From an uncultured Bacilli bacterium (lineage in GTDB: Bacteria > Bacillota_I > Bacilli_A > RF39 > UBA660): a stretch of DNA of 27,973 bases. The stretch lies in the NCBI GenBank assembly GCA_947632625.1, contig CANRPZ010000006.1, positions 1 to 27,973 of the forward strand, given 5' to 3'. Position numbers and translations under genes: made by a program. Positions 22,203 through 27,973 of this stretch are shown here, one piece after another; the first letter of the stretch is position 1; every line of letters begins with the position of its first letter. A model generated the notes under the pieces. It did no database searches. It saw nothing but the letters and a program-made list of their open reading frames with translations, and was not told the origin of the DNA.

Positions 22203-22948
22203 AAAGTTTTTATTTAACAGATGCAGGACGTGTACGTAGTCATAACGAGGATAGTGTTACAATACTAAAAAATAACAATAATGAATACCTTTTAATGGTT
22301 GCAGATGGAATGGGTGGACATCGAGCTGGAGAGGTTGCATCTAGTCTTGCTGTTACTCATTTTGGTAAACGTTTTAATGAAATATCTTCAGTAGGATCTA
22401 AACTAGACGCAGTAAATTGGTTAAACGATAACGCTGGTGAGGTTAATAACGAGATAATGGAATATGCCAAAGAAAATCCTGAAGCTACTGGTCTTGGAAC
22501 AACACTTGTTTTAGCACTTTTGACGAAAGAGTATTTAATTTTTGGCAATATTGGAGATTCCACTGGTTTTGTTTTAAAAAATGGTCATTTGCATCAAGTG
22601 ACCAAACCCCATTCTCTTGTAAATCTTTTAGTAGAAACAGGACAATTAACCGAAGAAGAAGCGAAATATCATCCTAAAAAAAATGTATTAATGAAAGCTT
22701 TGGGAGCCATGGAAAAGGTTGATTTAGATATCTTTGATGTTGATTTATCTAGTGAAGCAATTCTTTTATGCAGTGATGGCCTTACCAATATGCTCACGAA
22801 TGAACAAATTGAGAAAGTTTTAAATGATTCGGAATTAAGTCTTGAAGAAAAAATAATTAAATTAATACGAAAATGTAATGCTCGTGGTGGACAAGATAAT
22901 GTATCCATTGCTTATTTGGAAATGAAAGAAAGTGGTGAAGAACAATGA
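22199..22948 (+). CDS. prpC: PP2C-type serine/threonine phosphatase PrpC (Stp)
   Basis: This 249-residue PPM/PP2C phosphatase removes phosphate from Ser/Thr residues placed by the PrkC kinase next to it. Metal-binding motifs are clear: R-S-H-N-E-D near the start, V-A-D-G-M-G-G-H, G-T-T-L, G-D-S-T, C-S-D-G-L-T and G-G-Q-D-N-V-S at the end. Length is standard. ATG 22199 overlaps the rlmN stop (ATGA) behind AGAGGTGG; the longer frame from 22166 lies inside rlmN and is not supported. The stop overlaps prkC in the same way, so the three are translationally coupled. Confidence 0.94.
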   Translation: MKSFYLTDAGRVRSHNEDSVTILKNNNNEYLLMVADGMGGHRAGEVASSLAVTHFGKRFNEISSVGSKLDAVNWLNDNAGEVNNEIMEYAKENPEATGLGTTLVLALLTKEYLIFGNIGDSTGFVLKNGHLHQVTKPHSLVNLLVETGQLTEEEAKYHPKKNVLMKALGAMEKVDLDIFDVDLSSEAILLCSDGLTNMLTNEQIEKVLNDSELSLEEKIIKLIRKCNARGGQDNVSIAYLEMKESGEEQ

Positions 22949-24684
22949 TTATGAAGGGGCAAAAGATTAGTGATCGCTACCAAATTATCAAAAGTATTGG
23001 TGAAGGTGGAATGGCAAATGTTTATCTTGCCTACGATACAATATTAGACCGCAATGTCGCTATAAAAATATTACGTGGTGATTTGGCTACCGATGAAAAA
23101 TTTGTTCATCGCTTTCAAAGAGAAGCCTTATCTGCCAGTAGTTTAAACCATCCTAATATCGTAGAGGTATACGATGTAGGGGAAGATAACGGAAACTACT
23201 ATATTGTTATGGAATACATTGAAGGAAAACATTTAAAAGAACTTTTAAAAAAACGTGGAAAATTAACAACCAGTGAGGTTGTAGATATCATGCTTCAAAT
23301 TACAGATGGCATGAGTGTTGCGCATGACTCTTATATTATTCATCGTGATATTAAACCCCAAAATATTATGATTTTAGAAAACGGCCTTGTAAAAATTACA
23401 GATTTTGGTATTGCCATGGCCATGAATGCCACCCAACTTACGCAAACCAATTCGGTAATGGGTAGTGTTCATTATTTACCTCCGGAACAAGCAAACGGAA
23501 AAGGTTCGAGTTTACAAAGTGATATTTATTCTATGGGAATCGTCATGTATGAACTTTTAACTGGAAAATTACCTTTTAAAGGTGATAATGCTGTTGAAAT
23601 TGCTTTAAAACACATGAGAGAACCAATGCCAGATATACATGAAGAATTACCAAGTCTTCCCAATAGCATTTCCAATATTATTTTAAAAGCCACGGCTAAA
23701 AATCCTAAAAATCGTTACAATGATGCTAGAGAAATGCATGAAGATTTAAAAACATGTATGAACGATGAACGATTAAAAGAAGCCAAGATTGTTTTTAAAT
23801 ATCCAGAAAATAATTTTGATGATACGAAAGTTACTAAAATGCTAGAAGCCAAAAAAGAAAGTGATGGTGAAGAACCTATAGCAAAACAAATAACCAAAAA
23901 AGATTTAAAAAAGCAAAATAAATTATTAATTATTTTAGCATCTATATTTACTGGATTAGTCGTTATTATTACCTCGATAATTGTTTTAATTCCCGTAATT
24001 ACAACCGAAAAAGAAATTATTGTTCCTGATGTAGCCAATTTAACAATTCAAGATGCCATCCAAAAATTACAAGATGCAGGATTCACCGTAAGTGATGAAC
24101 AACAAGAACAATCTTCTGCTGATATTCAAGAGGGTAAAGTAATTAAAACCAATCCAGCAGCCAATAGCAAAAGAACTAAAAGCACTCTAATTACATTAGT
24201 AGTTTCGATTGGAGATACAAAAATAACGATTGAAAACTATTCAAATAAAAAGAAAAACTATTTAGAGGTAAAAGGTTCTTTGGAAGCTTTAGGCCTACAA
24301 GTTTTAGTTGAGAAAAAAGATGTAGAAAATCCCGAAGAAGCCACCGATGGCGAAATCATTGATCAATCCGTTAAAGAAGGAGAACGTTTATCTGTTGGGG
24401 ATACGATTACTTTATATATTCCAAATATTGTAAGTAAATATCCAGATTTCACAGATGGATCTTATACTATTGAAGAAATTGAAGATTTTTGTGAAGAATA
24501 CAATATCAATCTAAAAGTAAATGAGGTTGTCACCAACGAATATGATGATGGCCAAATTATTAATCAAGATAAACCAAAAGATTTCCCTATTCGTTCCGGA
24601 GTTACTTTAACCATTGAGATAGCTAAAAACATGGATGAAGCAAGCGAATGTGATGATTTAGCTAAAGAATTAGGACAATGTTAA
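22945..24684 (+). CDS. prkC: PASTA-domain serine/threonine kinase PrkC (Stk/PknB type)
   Basis: This 579-residue membrane kinase has an N-terminal Hanks-type domain (about 10-275) with G-E-G-G-M-A-N-V, K41 in V-A-I-K, H-R-D-I-K-P-Q-N near 133, D-F-G near 154 and P-P-E in place of A-P-E. A transmembrane helix follows (about 325-351) and then three exterior PASTA repeats (about 356-421, 424-492 and 496-560), which bind muropeptides or lipid II in relatives. It reports cell-wall state and controls growth and division; PrpC reverses it. The C-terminus ends in Cys after a short acidic tail. Start 22945 overlaps the prpC stop; ATG 22951 is a possible alternative. Confidence 0.94.
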   Translation: MIMKGQKISDRYQIIKSIGEGGMANVYLAYDTILDRNVAIKILRGDLATDEKFVHRFQREALSASSLNHPNIVEVYDVGEDNGNYYIVMEYIEGKHLKELLKKRGKLTTSEVVDIMLQITDGMSVAHDSYIIHRDIKPQNIMILENGLVKITDFGIAMAMNATQLTQTNSVMGSVHYLPPEQANGKGSSLQSDIYSMGIVMYELLTGKLPFKGDNAVEIALKHMREPMPDIHEELPSLPNSISNIILKATAKNPKNRYNDAREMHEDLKTCMNDERLKEAKIVFKYPENNFDDTKVTKMLEAKKESDGEEPIAKQITKKDLKKQNKLLIILASIFTGLVVIITSIIVLIPVITTEKEIIVPDVANLTIQDAIQKLQDAGFTVSDEQQEQSSADIQEGKVIKTNPAANSKRTKSTLITLVVSIGDTKITIENYSNKKKNYLEVKGSLEALGLQVLVEKKDVENPEEATDGEIIDQSVKEGERLSVGDTITLYIPNIVSKYPDFTDGSYTIEEIEDFCEEYNINLKVNEVVTNEYDDGQIINQDKPKDFPIRSGVTLTIEIAKNMDEASECDDLAKELGQC

Positions 24685-25514
24685 ATATGCTAGGAAAAAT
24701 TATTAAAATTATAAGCAATTTATATACTGTCAAAACCCAAAATGGTTTGTATGAATGTCGAGCCCGAGGAAAATTTCGCAACCTTTTTATTGTTCCTTTA
24801 GTAGGGGATGAATGTATAATTGATGAAAAAAACAAGTATATATTAAAAATTTTACCCCGAAAAAATTCCTTATCTAGACCTATGATTGCGAATGTAGATC
24901 TTGCCTTAATTGTAACAAGTGTAAAAAAGCCAAACTTATCTTTATCCTTATTAGATAAAATGATTAGTATTATTTCTTTAAAAAATATTGTACCCATTCT
25001 TATTTTTACAAAAGTAGACTTATTAACTAAAGAAGAAATAAAAGAATTAGAAAAAATAAAAGCCTATTATGCCAAAATTGGCTATTCGGTTTTTGATAAT
25101 CAAAATTTAAAAAAATTATATCCTTTATTAAAAAATAAAATCATTGTTGTAACGGGGCAAACGGGAGCCGGAAAAAGTACTCTTCTAAATCAAATGGATA
25201 CAACGCTCCATTTAAAAACAGATGAAATTTCTGAAAGTTTAGGAAGGGGAAAACATACCACAAGACATGTAGAATTGTTCCAAATTAAAGATTTTTACAT
25301 TGCAGATACTCCTGGTTTTTCTAGCCTAGATTTTTTAGAGACTACTAAAGAAGAAATAAGAAACAGTTTTAAAGAATTTTCTAATTATACCTGCCGTTTT
25401 AAAAATTGTATGCATGATAAAGAACAAGATTGTGCTGTAAAAGAAGCGTTAGAAAATGGTGAGATTTTAGAATCACGCTATCAAAATTACTTAAGTTTTA
25501 TAAAGAATAAATAA
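24678..25514 (+). CDS. rsgA: Ribosome small-subunit GTPase RsgA (YjeQ/CpgA)
   Basis: This 278-residue circularly permuted GTPase assists late 30S maturation. The motifs come in the permuted order: G4 T-K-V-D near 112, then G1 G-Q-T-G-A-G-K-S-T near 160-168, G2 G-R-G-K-H-T-T and G3 D-T-P-G-F. An N-terminal OB fold (about 1-65) and a C-terminal zinc finger C-x4-C-x-H-x5-C (about 239-252) complete it. It overlaps the prkC stop by seven bases, matching the usual prkC-rsgA order. ATG 24687 is a possible alternative start. Confidence 0.94.
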   Translation: MLNMLGKIIKIISNLYTVKTQNGLYECRARGKFRNLFIVPLVGDECIIDEKNKYILKILPRKNSLSRPMIANVDLALIVTSVKKPNLSLSLLDKMISIISLKNIVPILIFTKVDLLTKEEIKELEKIKAYYAKIGYSVFDNQNLKKLYPLLKNKIIVVTGQTGAGKSTLLNQMDTTLHLKTDEISESLGRGKHTTRHVELFQIKDFYIADTPGFSSLDFLETTKEEIRNSFKEFSNYTCRFKNCMHDKEQDCAVKEALENGEILESRYQNYLSFIKNK

Positions 25515-25527
25515 GGAGGAATAAAAA

Positions 25528-26175
25528 ATGCAAACATCTATATCTTTTTTAAGTAGTGCTTATTCTTTTGATAAAACAATCGAACAGATTAATAATTCCA
25601 TTGCGAGTGCTATACATGTAGATGTGATGGATGGACTTTTTATTAATCATGTTACTCATTTTACAAAAGAGCAAATGCAAATCTTAAAAAATAGTCCTAA
25701 ACCTAAAGAAATACATTTAATGACCTTACATTTAAAAAAATATATAGATCTATTTTCTCATATTCAACCTGAATATATAATATATGAATATGAAGCTACC
25801 GTGAATCATAAAAAAATTATCAATTATATAAAAGAAAAACAAATTAAAGCAGGAATTGCCGTAGGGCCATTAACCGATATAAATGTTTTAATTCCTTATT
25901 TAAAAAATATTGATATGATTTTAGTAATGGGTGTAATTCCTGGAGCAGGGGGACAAGCTTTTTTAAAACAAACTGTGGACCGTGTTATAGAATTACAAGA
26001 AATTCGTGAAAAAAACCATTTCTCATTTTTAATAAGTGTGGATGGTGGTATTAATGAAGAAACTATTCAGCTTTTAAATAATACCAAACTTGACCGAGTT
26101 GTTACAGGTTCTTATGTTTGTAAAAGCCCTAACTTTAATGAAAAAATTAAAAATTTAATTGGGAAAATAAAATAA
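25528..26175 (+). CDS. rpe: Ribulose-phosphate 3-epimerase, divergent
   Basis: This 215-residue TIM-barrel protein belongs to the ribulose-phosphate 3-epimerase family, which interconverts ribulose 5-phosphate and xylulose 5-phosphate. The likely metal and catalytic residues remain: H30 and D32 in I-H-V-D-V-M-D-G, H63 in E-I-H-L-M and D172 in S-V-D-G-G-I. Other family blocks have drifted: the strand usually ending V-H-x-E-A reads Y-E-Y-E-A, and N-P-G-F-G-G-Q reads I-P-G-A-G-G-Q. The place after rsgA is the standard one. AAGGAGGAA precedes the ATG. A related sugar-phosphate epimerase activity cannot be excluded. Confidence 0.85.
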   Translation: MQTSISFLSSAYSFDKTIEQINNSIASAIHVDVMDGLFINHVTHFTKEQMQILKNSPKPKEIHLMTLHLKKYIDLFSHIQPEYIIYEYEATVNHKKIINYIKEKQIKAGIAVGPLTDINVLIPYLKNIDMILVMGVIPGAGGQAFLKQTVDRVIELQEIREKNHFSFLISVDGGINEETIQLLNNTKLDRVVTGSYVCKSPNFNEKIKNLIGKIK

Positions 26176-26188
26176 TTACCAAAAGTTA

Positions 26189-26197
26189 TGGTATACT
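26189..26197 (+). promoter_or_regulatory. Extended -10 promoter for the VTT-domain gene
   Basis: TGG followed by TATACT (26192-26197) gives an extended -10 pattern 16 bases before the start codon ATG 26214. No good -35 box is visible. Confidence 0.45.
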
Positions 26198-26213
26198 AGT
26201 AAAAGGGATGAAT

Positions 26214-26789
26214 ATGACAGAATTATTAGCAAAATATATTAACGATTTTTTAATAAGTATAGGTATGTATGGACCATTATTAGGATGTTTTTGTATTCTA
26301 ATAGAATCGATTGTTCCCATATTACCTTTATTCGTTTTTATTACCATTAACTTTTTAGTATTTGGAAATCTTATAGGATTTTTAGTTTCATGGTTTTTTA
26401 CAGTTTTAGGATGTCTATTATCTTTTTATCTATTTCGTTCCAAAATTAAAAATTGGTTTGATAGTAAAATAAGCAAAAAAGAAAAATTTAAAAAAGTAAT
26501 GAAAGTCATTGATAAACTGAAATTAGAACAACTAACGGCGATTATTGCTGTACCTTTTACACCTGCTTTTTTAGTAAACATCGCCGCCGGACTTTCTAAA
26601 ATGTCTTTGAAAAAATTTTTAATTGCCATTTTAATTGGTAAAATTTTTTTAGTATTATTTTGGGGCTTTGTAGGAACGAGTTTAGTTCAAAGCTTGACCC
26701 ATCCAATTGCGTTATTAAAAGTTTTCTTTCTTGTTTGCTTTGCATTTCTAATTAGTAAAATTCTTAATAAAAAATTTTCAATTGATTAA
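26214..26789 (+). CDS. VTT/DedA-like (TVP38 family) membrane protein
   Basis: This 191-residue membrane protein has about five hydrophobic segments and the VTT-domain pattern: an early re-entrant stretch with E-S-I-V-P-I-L-P, a G-x-L-x-S-F-Y segment, a basic loop rich in Lys, and a later stretch F-T-P-A-F-L-V-N-I-A-A-G-L. DedA/TVP38 proteins are linked to lipid carrier recycling and membrane homeostasis. In relatives thiN often follows rpe, so this gene stands in its place. ATG 26214 has AAAGGG seven to eight bases upstream; ATG 26208 is too close to that site. Confidence 0.8.
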   Translation: MTELLAKYINDFLISIGMYGPLLGCFCILIESIVPILPLFVFITINFLVFGNLIGFLVSWFFTVLGCLLSFYLFRSKIKNWFDSKISKKEKFKKVMKVIDKLKLEQLTAIIAVPFTPAFLVNIAAGLSKMSLKKFLIAILIGKIFLVLFWGFVGTSLVQSLTHPIALLKVFFLVCFAFLISKILNKKFSID

Positions 26790-26800
26790 TGGAGGTATTT

Positions 26801-27871
26801 ATGGAGTATGTTATTATCGGTTTATTACTATTTATTATTTTGCTTCTAATCTTACAAATTTTAAAAGGACATGATAATAGTGATATTACAGAGAAATTAG
26901 GACGTTTTGAAACAAATATTACAAAAGAAATAGGAGAATTTAAGTTTGGCTTCACAAATGATTTACGTAAAGATTTTGATACATTAGGAGAGCAAATCCA
27001 AAAGAAAATCGATGCATTAAATGAAAAAGTAAATGAGCGATTAGAAGAAAATTTCCAAAAATCAAATAAAACATTTACAAATATTTTGGAAAGACTTACT
27101 AAAATAGACGAAGCCCAAAAGAAAATTGATAGTTTGTCTACAGAAATTGTTTCTTTACAAAGTGTTTTAACGGATAAAAAAACTAGAGGAATTTTTGGAG
27201 AGGTCAATTTAAATTATATTTTAGCAAGCGTTTTTGGAGAAAATACCAAAGGAATTTATGAAACCCAACATAAATTAAATAATGGTTTTATAGCAGATGC
27301 TATTCTTTATGCACCAAGTCCACTAGGAACGATTTGTATAGATTCTAAATTCCCTTTAGAAAATTACCAAAGAATGACCGATAAGACCCTTTCTAAAGAA
27401 GAAAGAGATTTAGCTGAAAAACAATTTAAAAAAGATGTCCACAATCATATTGAAGCGATTAGTAGTAAGTATATTGTACCTGGAGAAACTGCAAACGAAG
27501 CTATTCTATTTTTACCAGCTGAAGCTATATTTGCAGAACTTAATGCCTATCATTCTGATTTAATAAAAGAGGCTTATGCTAAAAAGGTATGGATTACAAG
27601 TCCGACTACTTTAATGAGTACTTTAACTACAATAAGTATGATTTTAAAAAATATAGAAAGAGATAAATATGCTAAAGTTATACATGAAGAATTAAATAAA
27701 TTATCTCATGAATTTGCTTTATATAAAGAACGTTGGGACAAATTATCAAGAAGCATTGATACTGTTTCAAAGGATGTTAAGGATATAAATATTACCACTG
27801 AAAAAATTACAAAACGATTTAATTCTATTCAAAATGTCAATGTAGAAGAATTAGAGAGTAAAGATAATTGA
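26801..27871 (+). CDS. rmuC: RmuC family DNA recombination protein
   Basis: This 356-residue protein has an N-terminal membrane helix (about 2-21), a long coiled coil (about 30-125) and the RmuC nuclease-like core with R-G-I-F-G-E-V-N-L near 131, A-D-A-I-L, C-I-D-S-K-F-P and a late S-P-T-T-L segment. RmuC limits inversions between short repeats in E. coli; the core resembles PD-(D/E)xK nucleases. ATG 26801 is chosen because GGAGG (26791-26795) lies between it and ATG 26789. Presence after rpe matches the order in streptococci. Confidence 0.92.
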   Translation: MEYVIIGLLLFIILLLILQILKGHDNSDITEKLGRFETNITKEIGEFKFGFTNDLRKDFDTLGEQIQKKIDALNEKVNERLEENFQKSNKTFTNILERLTKIDEAQKKIDSLSTEIVSLQSVLTDKKTRGIFGEVNLNYILASVFGENTKGIYETQHKLNNGFIADAILYAPSPLGTICIDSKFPLENYQRMTDKTLSKEERDLAEKQFKKDVHNHIEAISSKYIVPGETANEAILFLPAEAIFAELNAYHSDLIKEAYAKKVWITSPTTLMSTLTTISMILKNIERDKYAKVIHEELNKLSHEFALYKERWDKLSRSIDTVSKDVKDINITTEKITKRFNSIQNVNVEELESKDN

Positions 27872-27896
27872 AAAAAATATTCACTTTTAGTATAAT
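27868..27896 (+). promoter_or_regulatory. Promoter for the gene at the window end
   Basis: TTGAAA (27868-27873, five of six) overlaps the rmuC stop codon and is followed after 17 bases by a perfect TATAAT (27891-27896). Confidence 0.7.
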
Positions 27897-27922
27897 AAAA
27901 TTAACATAGGAGGAAAAAAATT

Positions 27923-27973
27923 ATGAAGAAAAGAAATAGAATCCTCCCAACCGAAACTAGCTTCGGGGGGGGG
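27923..27973 (+). CDS. Truncated start of an unknown gene at the window end
   Basis: ATG 27923 lies nine bases after a strong AGGAGG site (27908-27913) and behind a good promoter, so a gene does start here. Seventeen codons can be read, beginning M-K-K-R-N-R-I-L-P, then the frame runs into nine G residues. The last 30 bases are GC-rich and unlike the rest of the window, so the final codons may be artefactual. The product cannot be named. Confidence 0.5.
   Translation, partial: MKKRNRILPTETSFGGG

Overview
This is a 28 kb, strongly AT-rich stretch in which every supported gene lies on the + strand. It looks like the chromosome of a low-GC Gram-positive bacterium near the Bacilli/Mycoplasmatota border, for example an uncultured gut lineage such as RF39. 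TGA ends several genes (rlmN, prpC, rmuC) and Trp is encoded by TGG, so it uses the standard bacterial code and not the Mycoplasma code. TTG and GTG starts are common. The core gene order (priA, fmt, rlmN, prpC, prkC, rsgA, rpe, rmuC) is the one known from Bacillus and Streptococcus. The lineage is inferred; the code and gene order are seen.

Region 1 (1-2605) is the end of a pilus locus. It holds the last codons of an upstream gene, a strong promoter, two small pilin-like proteins, two TadE/F-like pseudopilins and a TadZ/CpaE-like protein with a degenerate P-loop. The four pilin-like products share a short leader of the form M-[K/R]-E-[A/G]-[T/I]-G.

Region 2 (2640-16563) is a nearly complete Gram-positive type IV secretion system (T4SS). 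It contains a VirB2-like pilin followed by its own terminator, a membrane-anchored surface protein, two secreted proteins that each end in a VirB2-like membrane module, a VirB6-like channel protein with a long coiled-coil tail, a PrgI/VirB3-like protein, a VirB4 ATPase split over two genes, a SpoIID-M23-GH73 cell-wall enzyme, a possible VirB8/TcpC-like protein, and a VirD4 coupling ATPase with its own promoter. No relaxase, integrase, transposase or attachment site is visible. The system sits between a pilus locus and housekeeping genes, so it may be a resident secretion or DNA-handling machine and not an ordinary mobile element. This is the most interesting part of the window.

Region 3 (16564-27973) is housekeeping. 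It has a small rhodanese, a family-6-like DNA-deoxyinosine glycosylase, PriA, a small membrane protein, Fmt, RlmN, the PrpC phosphatase and PrkC kinase pair, RsgA, a divergent Rpe, a VTT/DedA-like membrane protein and RmuC. The cluster lacks def, rsmB/sun and thiN at the places where relatives often carry them. The window ends in a truncated reading frame running into nine G residues, probably a contig end or sequencing artefact.

I saw no tRNA, rRNA, CRISPR array, insertion sequence or riboswitch. No gap between genes exceeds about 100 bases; the gaps hold the promoters and terminators listed.
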